In this document: positions 47,160-54,027 of the stretch, in pieces
Numbering within the stretch: the first letter of the stretch is position 1
How the letters are laid out: each line of letters starts with the position of its first letter
Assembly (NCBI RefSeq): GCF_900115735.1
Contig: NZ_FOXO01000013.1
Coordinates: 1-64,000 of the forward strand
DNA length: 64,000 nucleotides
Direction: 5' to 3'
Source of the DNA: Butyrivibrio proteoclasticus
GTDB taxonomy: Bacteria; Bacillota; Clostridia; Lachnospirales; Lachnospiraceae
The notes under the pieces: generated by a model
The model's database searches: none
Told to the model about the DNA's origin: nothing
Seen by the model: the letters and a program-made list of their open reading frames with translations, nothing else
Translations under genes and position numbers: made by a program

Positions 47160-47873
47160 TCATTCTTTCTCAGAATCGCCACACGGCAGTTGTTTTATAC
47201 CATCCATACTTACCATGGACAGAGTCTGCATCTGCTTTATAGCAAGCTCTCTGAGCAGCACTATCCTTTCTGACATTGTTTTGCCTTGTCCGATCAGGAT
47301 TGCGTTATAGCTCTCCATATTTGCCAGCACAAGAATCTGATTAAGGTTGGCATCATCTCTGATGTTTCCTTTCTTACCCGGATTAGCATCTCTCCACTGT
47401 TTTGCAGTCATACCAAACAATACCACATTAAGCATATCCGCCTCATTTGCATATTTGAAATAGATCTGATCCTGTGTAAGTTCTGGCGGTATCAAGTGAT
47501 CCCTTATTGCATCGGTATGAATACGATAATTAAGTTTGGCTATCTCGCGGTTCAGGTTCCAGTTAAGAGACAGGCGGCTGTTCTCATCCTTCTTTAGGCG
47601 CTGATAATCCTTAACAATCAGCAACTTGAATGAAGCTGAAATCCATGATGCAAACTCAAGCGCGATATCCGAATGAGCATACGTTCCACCATATCTTCCT
47701 GCTTTTGAGACGATTCCAATTGCGTTTACCCCCTCAATCCACTTGGACGGTGACATTGTAAATGCATGTAATCCAGCCTCACCTCTAACCCCCTCGAATT
47801 CGAGGGGGTTAAAATCATGATTATGCAAACTTTCCCATAACCCAAGAAATTCTATAGTTTCCCTATTTCTCAT
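47160..47873 (-). CDS. KilA-N domain phage-type protein, N-terminally truncated
   Basis: A 237-residue protein matching the KilA-N/antirepressor family: RNRETIEFLGLWESLHN, TMSPSKWIEGVNAIGI, SKAGRYGGTYAHSDIALEFASW and KDYQRLKKDE. Complete members begin about 40 residues earlier; here the frame is closed by a stop directly in front of ATG 47873, and the ribosome site upstream fits a different ATG. The gene is therefore probably a 5'-deleted relic, 26 bases behind the ORF6N gene. A perfect 26-bp palindrome lies inside it (47786-47811). Confidence 0.75.
   Translation of the reverse strand: MRNRETIEFLGLWESLHNHDFNPLEFEGVRGEAGLHAFTMSPSKWIEGVNAIGIVSKAGRYGGTYAHSDIALEFASWISASFKLLIVKDYQRLKKDENSRLSLNWNLNREIAKLNYRIHTDAIRDHLIPPELTQDQIYFKYANEADMLNVVLFGMTAKQWRDANPGKKGNIRDDANLNQILVLANMESYNAILIGQGKTMSERIVLLRELAIKQMQTLSMVSMDGIKQLPCGDSEKE
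47786..47811. repeat. Perfect 26-bp palindrome in the KilA-N gene
   Basis: Arms TAACCCCCTCGAA and TTCGAGGGGGTTA are perfect with no loop, centred on GAATTC. On the minus strand it encodes the conserved NPLEFEGV segment of the KilA-N protein. Confidence 0.85.
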
Positions 47874-47899
47874 AGTTCATAAGAAAGCTTCCTTTCAGT

Positions 47900-48823
47900 T
47901 TACACACCAGTCTGTTGTGCCTTACTCATAATATCTTTAAGAACATCGACACTCTCTATTTTGTTTATGCCAAAGCACTTCTTTCCCGCATCTTTTAAAG
48001 AAGACCCTATGTGATATCCATGGACACCATCGATAATAAGAAAACGATCATGAAATGCTGTGGTCCTTTTTACTGTTAATGTTGGATACTGCGCATTAAA
48101 ACTATTAATGTCTTGTGCAGATATCCTTGCGCTAGGGAGAGTATATGCGAAGACATGAATCCCTACATTTTTCTTTGCCAGAATATTTAGTGTAATTACA
48201 TCAATATACCCATCAATCAAAACAATTTCTCTTTTAGCTTGCCCTACAATATCTGTGAGTAGACTGAAGGCATCATATATTTGACCATCAAAGAAAATCT
48301 TTTGATTGTCTTCTTTATGATCTGCTATGTAATCGAATATTTTATTAAACTTTTCTTCTGACTCTTTTTGATATTCCAACTGTTTTAATTCAATGCTATT
48401 TATCCTTTCGAACATTCTCTCATTATTCATAATAAAATGTCGCATTTCCCGAAATGCCCGCATGATAAATATGCTTTGTTTCTCTGCTATTTCACCATTT
48501 AATACAGTCGCCAACATATATATTCCTTGCTCTGTAAAAACATGTGGAAGCGATCTGCTTTTTGGATTTATATTTGCGGTCGAAAATTTCGACCGCAAAT
48601 CTTTCACTTCTTCTTTAGTCATATGAAACATAAAATCTTCAGGAAATCGATTTATATTATTTTTTACCTGTTCGTTAAGTCTCTTTACCTCGTAGCCATA
48701 TAATATTGCCAAATCACTATCAAGCATTACCTGCTTTCCTCGAATAGTGTATATTATCTTCGAAAGATCAATCATCTGATTAGGCAAACCGACCGTATCT
48801 GTAATAGTAACTATTTCATCCAT
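47900..48823 (-). CDS. ORF6N-domain antirepressor-like protein with PLD-like C-terminus
   Basis: A 307-residue protein. Residues about 20-140 are an ORF6N domain (IRGKQVMLDSDLAILYGYEV, RFPEDFMFHMTKEE, LPHVFTEQGIYMLATVL). A coiled segment follows, then a C-terminal domain (about 190-300) with FHDRFLIIDGVHGYHIGSS, which recalls a phospholipase D-like phosphodiesterase half. ORF6N proteins are phage antirepressors that relieve lysogenic repression. A close paralogue lies at 52841-53896. A perfect palindrome is embedded at 48572-48600. Confidence 0.85.
   Translation of the reverse strand: MDEIVTITDTVGLPNQMIDLSKIIYTIRGKQVMLDSDLAILYGYEVKRLNEQVKNNINRFPEDFMFHMTKEEVKDLRSKFSTANINPKSRSLPHVFTEQGIYMLATVLNGEIAEKQSIFIMRAFREMRHFIMNNERMFERINSIELKQLEYQKESEEKFNKIFDYIADHKEDNQKIFFDGQIYDAFSLLTDIVGQAKREIVLIDGYIDVITLNILAKKNVGIHVFAYTLPSARISAQDINSFNAQYPTLTVKRTTAFHDRFLIIDGVHGYHIGSSLKDAGKKCFGINKIESVDVLKDIMSKAQQTGV
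48572..48600. repeat. Perfect 29-bp inverted repeat in the first ORF6N gene
   Basis: Arms ATTTGCGGTCGAAA and TTTCGACCGCAAAT around one central base. On the minus strand it encodes LRSKFSTAN of the ORF6N protein. The same position in the paralogue carries a variant palindrome. Confidence 0.85.
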
Positions 48824-48888
48824 AAAAACCTCTCGTATTCTTCCTATTGTAGTTCATATCTATAGTCACAATTTATGACTTTAAACCT

Positions 48889-49251
48889 TTACAGCTCTTC
48901 CAAACTCTCTATCTTCTTCAGTGCATCCATATAAGCCATAAGACGCTTCTGCTGTTCTTCCTTGAGATTATGATAATCTTCAATCATCTGAACATCGCCT
49001 GGAGTGAATTTACTTTCTGGACTTGCTGCAGCAATTTCCTCTTCATCCTCAATTCCTTTACCAGTAAGAAGTTGCTCCGGGGTAATTTGCAAAACATTAC
49101 AGATGTCCATTATCTTTTCTACCGTAGGATTGGTCTTTCTCTTTTTCCATTCGCTTATGGTACTGGTTGAAATACCTACCTGCTTTGCAAACTCCGCCTG
49201 AGTCATATTACGTTCTTTCAAAACCTTTATAATTCTTTCACTGATAATCAT
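48889..49251 (-). CDS. XRE-family transcriptional regulator
   Basis: A 120-residue repressor-like protein: helix-turn-helix in residues 5-60 (VLKERNMTQAEFAKQVGIS, TSTISEWKKRKTNPTVEKI), followed by a short helical tail that may mediate dimerisation. GAGG precedes ATG 49251. The leader carries a promoter overlapped by inverted repeats, which suggests self-repression. Confidence 0.85.
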   Translation of the reverse strand: MIISERIIKVLKERNMTQAEFAKQVGISTSTISEWKKRKTNPTVEKIMDICNVLQITPEQLLTGKGIEDEEEIAAASPESKFTPGDVQMIEDYHNLKEEQQKRLMAYMDALKKIESLEEL

Positions 49252-49270
49252 GAGTGATACCTCGCTTTTT

Positions 49271-49332
49271 ATTCACTTATATAACATTCATATTAGTGAA
49301 TTCATTATACTACACCTCATGCTATCCTTCAA
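49271..49332 (-). promoter_or_regulatory. Promoter and operator of the XRE gene at 48889
   Basis: On the minus strand TTGAAG (49327-49332), a 17-base spacer and TATAAT (49304-49309) form a good sigma-A promoter. Immediately downstream lies ATTCACT (49271-49277) inverted to AGTGAAT (49295-49301), covering the start of transcription. Confidence 0.6.
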
Positions 49333-49386
49333 TGATCTACTCCGTCTTCTTATTCTTCTTATTACTGCATTTTCATGCAAAGAAAA

Positions 49387-49410
49387 AGCGGCAAGTTTAT
49401 ACTTACCGCT
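49387..49410 (-). terminator. Terminator of the methyltransferase gene
   Basis: Ten-base arms AGCGGCAAGT and ACTTACCGCT (one G-T pair), loop TTAT, followed on the minus strand by TTTTTCTTT. Confidence 0.75.
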
Positions 49411-49422
49411 CCATCATTATTA

Positions 49423-50196
49423 TTAGCCTTTTTTCTTTGCCACTATAAGGTATCTGTGAATAGTACCTTCTACAAAACCATTCTTGTCAATTACTTCCTG
49501 CATTTCAAGTAATTTATCAAAGCATTTTTCAACAGAGAATCCCGGAAATTCCCATTCGATAATGTGTGCGAACCATACAAATGCCCCAACATCGTAGAAC
49601 CTGATTGGTTTAAATACTTCTTCAGCTCTTATTATCTCAAAGCCTGCTTCTTCAAACTTCTTTCTCTGAATTGACAATTCAAATTCTGGGAAAGGTGCAG
49701 GTACATCCGGTAGAACCATCTCAACAAGATCTCTGTCGTTCCTGCCTCCTACCTGCTGTGTAATAAAAAGCCCTTCCGGCTTGAGAAGTCTATGTGCTTC
49801 CACAGGATCAAAGCTTCCATGCCTGTTTATCATTATGTCAAAAGAGCTGTCAGCAAAAGGGATATTTGACTCATCATCGCAAGGTCTGAAATCAATTCCA
49901 AAGGGTAAGAGAACCTCTTTACACAATTCAACGTTAGGGGCATATCCTTCAGTCGCTGCAGTGTTCTTGTATGGGTGTTTCAAAGATAATAAAAACTCGC
50001 CACCACCTGTATCAAAATCCAACAGTTTCATATCAGGAAGAAGAAAATCTTCAATTATCTTTTTGTAGTCCCATGGGAGGTCATCCTCTTCTTCATATCT
50101 ATCATGAATATGAGAAAAATCCCAGCCATGTATGTGTGCAACCTTCTCCTCTGCTTCCCACTCTTTTCTTAATTCACTTATTCTATCTGTATTCAT
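49423..50196 (-). CDS. Class I SAM-dependent methyltransferase
   Basis: A 257-residue methyltransferase. Motif I is LLDFDTGGGEFLLSL, motif II region ATEGYAPNVELC, and the later PFADSSFDIMINRHGSFDP and RLLKPEGLFITQQVGGRND complete the fold. The substrate is not predictable from sequence; rRNA or a small molecule are both possible. AAGGAG precedes ATG 50196. The gene sits behind three overlapping small ORFs and a long hairpin, an arrangement like inducible ribosome-protection genes, which is why an antibiotic-related role is worth testing. Confidence 0.85.
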   Translation of the reverse strand: MNTDRISELRKEWEAEEKVAHIHGWDFSHIHDRYEEEDDLPWDYKKIIEDFLLPDMKLLDFDTGGGEFLLSLKHPYKNTAATEGYAPNVELCKEVLLPFGIDFRPCDDESNIPFADSSFDIMINRHGSFDPVEAHRLLKPEGLFITQQVGGRNDRDLVEMVLPDVPAPFPEFELSIQRKKFEEAGFEIIRAEEVFKPIRFYDVGAFVWFAHIIEWEFPGFSVEKCFDKLLEMQEVIDKNGFVEGTIHRYLIVAKKKG

Positions 50197-50231
50197 ATCT
50201 GCTCCTTTTCAAATAAAAATCTGTTCTTCAT
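50193..50231 (-). CDS. Leader ORF 3 of the methyltransferase (12 aa)
   Basis: Reads MKNRFLFEKEQI. It starts in the TAATG overlap with leader ORF 2 and its TGA overlaps the methyltransferase ATG (ATGA). The methyltransferase ribosome site AAGGAG lies within it, so ribosomes translating it would open that site. Confidence 0.5.
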   Translation of the reverse strand: MKNRFLFEKEQI

Positions 50232-50299
50232 TATTTGTTCGGTGCAGTATGTGACAGCAAATAACTCATATTAACCTCGGTACAACCTGCTGTCAGCAT
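50231..50299 (-). CDS. Leader ORF 2 of the methyltransferase (22 aa)
   Basis: Begins MLTAGCTEVNMSYLLSHT and ends in PNK. Start and stop both form TAATG overlaps with the neighbouring leader ORFs. The ORF spans both arms of the long hairpin 50240-50312. Confidence 0.55.
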   Translation of the reverse strand: MLTAGCTEVNMSYLLSHTAPNK

Positions 50300-50312
50300 T
50301 AAAACTGCACCG
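50240..50312 (-). promoter_or_regulatory. Leader hairpin of the methyltransferase mRNA
   Basis: Two perfect helices: CGGTGCAGT (50240-50248) with ACTGCACCG (50304-50312), and TGACAGCA (50252-50259) with TGCTGTCA (50288-50295). No T tract follows on the minus strand, so translational rather than transcriptional attenuation is more likely. Confidence 0.6.
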
Positions 50313-50334
50313 AGTAGTTATCTCGCATTCTCAT
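50299..50334 (-). CDS. Leader ORF 1 of the methyltransferase (11 aa)
   Basis: Reads MRMRDNYSVQF with a strong ribosome site (GGGAGG, five bases from ATG 50334). Its stop overlaps the next start as TAATG. A TATAAT box (complement of 50384-50389) about 50 bases upstream marks the likely promoter. Confidence 0.6.
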   Translation of the reverse strand: MRMRDNYSVQF

Positions 50335-50457
50335 GATTACCTCCCATGCGACATCTTTTTATCCAGATTGTCACAACAAAGATATTATATACAATGCTAT
50401 AAGCACGCGTAAATACTAATATATATTCCGATAGACTATTGCATTTTATTCTGCTTC

Positions 50458-50810
50458 TGCCACTTTTCTTGAACTTGTTAAAATAGCAGTCGATTTAATA
50501 AGGCCGTACTGCCTTTATTTTAGTTTATTTAATAGTGGCAGTATTTTTTAGGCCTGTCTTTCTGCTTCTATCACATTCTTATAAATATAGGCAGTTTATT
50601 TTTTCTTAATTATTCTTCCTATATCGCAAACATCTCAAAAGAAGCAGAATAACAACTCAAATTTCAACTGCCTATATCAATAACACTCAAAATATAGGCA
50701 GAAATCATCCCGAATAATCAACTACCTATATCAGCATCACTCGGAATATAGGCAGAACCACAACCTAAAATTGAACTGCCACTAAATGAAACCTCTTAGA
50801 TAGAGGCAGT
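50458..50810. repeat. Array of seven 33-34 bp hairpin units with ~20 bp spacers
   Basis: Units start at 50458, 50510, 50563, 50616, 50669, 50723 and 50777, a period of 52-54 bases. Each begins with CTGCC or a close variant and ends with its inverse GGCAG; the interior of 23-24 bases differs between units. Units 5 and 6 have arms of up to ten bases (CTGCCTATAT or CTACCTATAT with ATATAGGCAG). Spacers are 19-20 bases and unrelated. No open frame of note crosses the array. It lies between the methyltransferase leader and the rlmD-like fragment. Function unknown. Confidence 0.75.
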
Positions 50811-50857
50811 TTTACACCAGCTCAAGTTGTACATAATCCTGAAAGATAAATCAGCTA

Positions 50858-51133
50858 CTATATCATCTGAAAATGCCTCAAAGCATCCTCTATAGCTTTA
50901 ACCTTTTCCTCCGGGCATCCAGGTTGTCTGCTATTTTCTGATTTTGGCTTATTGTAATTCTCTCTTTCTATAATCCCATGTTTCTGCTTCACCTGTGCTA
51001 TATTGAGGTTTGTCACATGAAATCCATACCTTTCTTGCACTCACTCCTCAATCTCTTTGTACGTCGCCTTAGCTTCCGCACTTGTAAGATCAAGCTCGTC
51101 CATATCTACTTTTACGTTGATATGATGTTTTGC
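50858..51133 (-). pseudogene. 3' fragment of a 23S rRNA uracil methyltransferase gene (rlmD/rumA-like)
   Basis: Directly behind the recombinase stop the same frame reads AKHHINVKVDMDELDLTSAE, AKATYKEIEE, a TGA at 51046-51048, then VQERYGFHVTNLNIAQVKQK and on to the end at 50858. From memory of the family, this is the C-terminal tail found on RlmD proteins of Lachnospiraceae, where a Trp replaces the TGA. The rest of the gene is absent. The fragment looks like the integration target of the adjacent recombinase element and is decaying. Confidence 0.6.
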
Positions 51134-52828
51134 TTAATGAAGTTTGGACAATAAACATACCGTTTCAAGGCTCCTTTGATAGTCCCAACCAGAATCAGAA
51201 AGATCCACTTCCTGTGTCTCGGCCCCATTGTAGTATACCGGGAACCGAAATTTGATACTCTTCAAGAAGCGTCCATCCTCCTGTTCCTCTTCAAAGATTT
51301 CAACACGCTCTACAAAAGAGTTAATAAAGCGCTTCTTTTCTGCATCTGTGAATTCACCGTATATTTTATCAAAGCTCTTAAGGATGCGATAGATAGAGTC
51401 TTTGGAAAGCTGCTTCTTGTTTATGTTTTCGATTCTCAGGGAGATGGTATCAATCTCATCTTCTATTGCACCAATTTCCTCATATAGCTTATTCATGCGC
51501 TCCTGCATATCATCATATTTTCTGTCATAGAACCTGTCACTAACATCAAGAGCATCCATCTGCTCAGCCAGTTTATTCTTAGCACCGATTGTCTGTCGAA
51601 GTCTGGTCCGACAGATTTCTCTTTCTTTTTCCAACTCTTCTGTATCTGTTTTTGCTCCCACTTTAGTTTTGAGAGCATCTTGAAACTTTGGGTTATTGAC
51701 GAGCTTATATATAACCTCTTCTACGGCAGCATTTACTTTATCCTGCCCCCATTGATGATGGTAGCTACAGTTATGACCATCGACTTTAAGCCTATGCTTA
51801 CATGCATAATAGAAGAAATCCTTATAGTATGTGCCGTCAACTTTCTTTTTACGATTAACATTAGAATACATAGCGCCATGACAAACAGGGCACCGTAATA
51901 TTCCCGATAAAATATGTTCATGCTCAAGGCTATGCGTCTTTTCTCTTTTTACTCCAGTTTCTTTACGTTTTTGAGCTGCAAGTCTGAAGTCATCCTCTGA
52001 AATAATAGCCTCATGAATTCCATCATATAAATCATATTCGTCTTGTTTTACAACATGATATTCATTTCGCGTTCCTTGAATTTTCTCATTAGAGCGCCTG
52101 CCATAAGGCATCTTTCCCATATAAATAGGATTATCAAGCACCCCCTTTATGAAAGAACTTGCAAATGCATCAAGTGTATTATTCTGACGCTTTTTCTTCT
52201 TATACCCATGCGTATTTAGGTAATCCGCCACACCATTAACACCCATGTTGGTATGAATGTATTTGTCAAAAATAATGCGAATAATTTCCGCCTCATCTTC
52301 TGCAATTATAAGTTCCCCATTAACAAGCTTATAGCCGTAGGGAGCAAAGCCACCATTCCATCGCCCCTCTCTTGCCTTCTGTCTACGACCTTCCATTGTT
52401 TGCACAAGAATATTTTCTCGCTCAATTTCAGCAACAGCTGAAAGAACAGATATCATAAGCTTTCCTGCTTCTTTAGAACTGTCAATTCCATCTTCTACAC
52501 AGATCAGATTAACACCATAATCTTGCATAAGCTGTAATGAGCTGAGAACGTCAGCAGCATTTCGCCCGAATCTTGACAGCTTAAATACCAGAACGTAACT
52601 CACTCCATCATCACCGTTTTCTATCTCTTCAAGCATCCGAGAAAATTCAGGTCTTCCATTAATATTCTTTCCGGAATGACCCGCATCAGAAAATTCTTTT
52701 ACAACTTCCATATCTTGATACTCGGCATATTTAATAAGTTTATCCCTCTGTGCATCTAAACTATAACCATCAACCTGAATAGCGGTAGATACACGGGTAT
52801 AGATATAACATTTCTGTTGTTTCTTCAC
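51134..52828 (-). CDS. Large serine recombinase (integrase)
   Basis: A 564-residue recombinase. The catalytic resolvase domain (1-150) has the nucleophile Ser in YIYTRVST, then SLDAQRDKL and FKLSRFGRN. The recombinase domain (about 160-290, APYGYKLVNGEL), a zinc ribbon with Cys in LRCPVCHGAM and YACKHRLK, and a coiled coil (about 395-470) follow. GTG 52828 is chosen since AGGAGGGG lies just upstream; the frame reaches a TTG six bases earlier. The last residues, LETVCLLSKLH, appear to be read from the rlmD-like target, so the C-terminus is partly host sequence. Confidence 0.92.
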   Translation of the reverse strand: MKKQQKCYIYTRVSTAIQVDGYSLDAQRDKLIKYAEYQDMEVVKEFSDAGHSGKNINGRPEFSRMLEEIENGDDGVSYVLVFKLSRFGRNAADVLSSLQLMQDYGVNLICVEDGIDSSKEAGKLMISVLSAVAEIERENILVQTMEGRRQKAREGRWNGGFAPYGYKLVNGELIIAEDEAEIIRIIFDKYIHTNMGVNGVADYLNTHGYKKKKRQNNTLDAFASSFIKGVLDNPIYMGKMPYGRRSNEKIQGTRNEYHVVKQDEYDLYDGIHEAIISEDDFRLAAQKRKETGVKREKTHSLEHEHILSGILRCPVCHGAMYSNVNRKKKVDGTYYKDFFYYACKHRLKVDGHNCSYHHQWGQDKVNAAVEEVIYKLVNNPKFQDALKTKVGAKTDTEELEKEREICRTRLRQTIGAKNKLAEQMDALDVSDRFYDRKYDDMQERMNKLYEEIGAIEDEIDTISLRIENINKKQLSKDSIYRILKSFDKIYGEFTDAEKKRFINSFVERVEIFEEEQEDGRFLKSIKFRFPVYYNGAETQEVDLSDSGWDYQRSLETVCLLSKLH

Positions 52829-52840
52829 TATCAACCCCTC

Positions 52841-53896
52841 CTAGGTCAGTTGTAATGCACTATTTTGCAACAACTGCTTTATCATAGGTTTGTACTTATC
52901 TATTCCAAAATCCTCTACAATACTTGTAATACGACCACCTGCATCTTTTGACGATGCACCGCACAGAAATACACGTTCATCTTTTGTTCCGTAATCAAGA
53001 ACAATAAATCTGTCATGAAAAATTCCACCGGTACGTTGCATTGTAATTTTTAATGTTGGGTATTCTTTGCAGAAATCTTTGTATTCAATATTGTGGAGTT
53101 TTGAAGTACCTACATTATCACTAAACACCTTGATCTCCACTCCCGAAATAACATTTTTCAAGTGTACCAACGTTCTAATTCCAATATAATTATCAACAAG
53201 ATATACTGATTTCTTGGCTTTACTGTATATTGAAGAATATGCCACATCCGCACTGCAATACTTGGTATTATACATGAGCCAGCCATTATCCTCGTCACTA
53301 ACAAAACTATTCATCATGTCTGCAAGATCAGATTTTGTCACAACATCGCTAAGTCCATCCATGACATCTGACATTTGTTTTTCCACAGAAACAAGATCCA
53401 TTCGGAGCTTTTTTATCTCGACCACATTGCTTGCAGTTTGCATTGATAGCTGCATCATTTCACGCTGACCAATAAGACTCTGATTATCAATAATATAGTC
53501 CTTCATCTTTTTGAAAGTACGAACTAAATCTATACTCTGTTTTTCTGCCAGTGTTCCTTTTAAAACTGTCATTAACATATACAATCCTTGCTCTGTAAAA
53601 ACGTATGGATTACTACGCGACATTGAATTAATATTTGCGGTCGCATTTTGCGACCACAAAATTTTCACTTCTTCATCAGTCACTTGAAACATAAAGTCTT
53701 CAGGAAATTTTCTTATATTTCTCTTTACCTGCTCGTTTAACCTTTTAGTTTCATATCCATATATTTCTGCCAAATCTGCATCAAGCATTACCTTTACGCC
53801 ACGAACTTCATATAGTTTTTCTCTCAAAAATTCTTCTGTAACTTCTACTGGAACTAATTCAGTATTATCCACCACTTCGTTCTTTTTTTCGCCCAT
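52841..53896 (-). CDS. ORF6N-domain antirepressor-like protein with PLD-like C-terminus (second copy)
   Basis: A 351-residue paralogue of 47900-48823. ORF6N domain at about 27-150 (VRGVKVMLDADLAEIYGYET, KFPEDFMFQVTDEE, NPYVFTEQGLYMLMTVL), coiled segment, then a C-terminal domain with IFHDRFIVLDYGTKDERVFL that recalls a PLD half. The stop overlaps the ribosome site of the recombinase gene, so the two are probably one transcript. Three palindromes lie in the 110 bases before its start. Confidence 0.85.
   Translation of the reverse strand: MGEKKNEVVDNTELVPVEVTEEFLREKLYEVRGVKVMLDADLAEIYGYETKRLNEQVKRNIRKFPEDFMFQVTDEEVKILWSQNATANINSMSRSNPYVFTEQGLYMLMTVLKGTLAEKQSIDLVRTFKKMKDYIIDNQSLIGQREMMQLSMQTASNVVEIKKLRMDLVSVEKQMSDVMDGLSDVVTKSDLADMMNSFVSDEDNGWLMYNTKYCSADVAYSSIYSKAKKSVYLVDNYIGIRTLVHLKNVISGVEIKVFSDNVGTSKLHNIEYKDFCKEYPTLKITMQRTGGIFHDRFIVLDYGTKDERVFLCGASSKDAGGRITSIVEDFGIDKYKPMIKQLLQNSALQLT
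53634..53660. repeat. Palindrome in the second ORF6N gene
   Basis: Arms TTTGCGGTCGCA and TGCGACCACAAA (one G-T type mismatch), loop TTT. It lies at the same codons as the palindrome at 48572-48600; the inner arm bases differ on both sides so that pairing is kept. Confidence 0.75.
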
Positions 53897-53909
53897 ATTT
53901 TCCTTTCCA

Positions 53910-53940
53910 ATCTTGAGGTGAAAAATTTTGACCTCAAGAT
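53910..53940. repeat. Palindrome directly upstream of the second ORF6N gene
   Basis: Arms ATCTTGAGGT and ACCTCAAGAT, then a G-G mismatch and AAAA/TTTT inside. Read on the minus strand it would encode ILRSKFFTSR, similar to the palindrome-coded segment of the ORF6N proteins, yet it lies outside any gene. Confidence 0.75.
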
Positions 53941-53963
53941 TCTACGTTTTAACCTTTTTTCTT

Positions 53964-53993
53964 TTTAACCCCGTCGAATTCGACCGGTTTAAA
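53964..53993. repeat. GAATTC-centred palindrome upstream of the second ORF6N gene
   Basis: Thirteen of 15 positions pair (TTTAACCCCGTCGAA with TTCGACCGGTTTAAA). It resembles the palindrome in the KilA-N gene, and on the minus strand would read FKPVEFDGVK, close to the KilA-N segment FNPLEFEGVR. Confidence 0.7.
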
Positions 53994-54003
53994 CTTTATA
54001 GTT

Positions 54004-54027
54004 AAAGTGTTCACTTTTGAACACTTT
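54004..54027. repeat. Perfect 10-bp inverted repeat at the end of the HTH gene
   Basis: AAAGTGTTCA (54004-54013) and TGAACACTTT (54018-54027), loop CTTT, followed by five T on the plus strand. It overlaps the last codons of the gene at 54011-54307 and is the third palindrome in this 120-base stretch. Confidence 0.75.

Noticed and set aside
50458-50810. CRISPR array
   Set aside because: Period and spacer size look similar at first, but the repeats are not identical, only their ends are shared, and no cas gene is present.
27557-51048. Reassigned TGA codon (TGA read as an amino acid)
   Set aside because: Three genes show in-frame TGA followed by open frame, but many intact genes here end in TGA (for example pyrC), so the cases are better seen as separate mutations.
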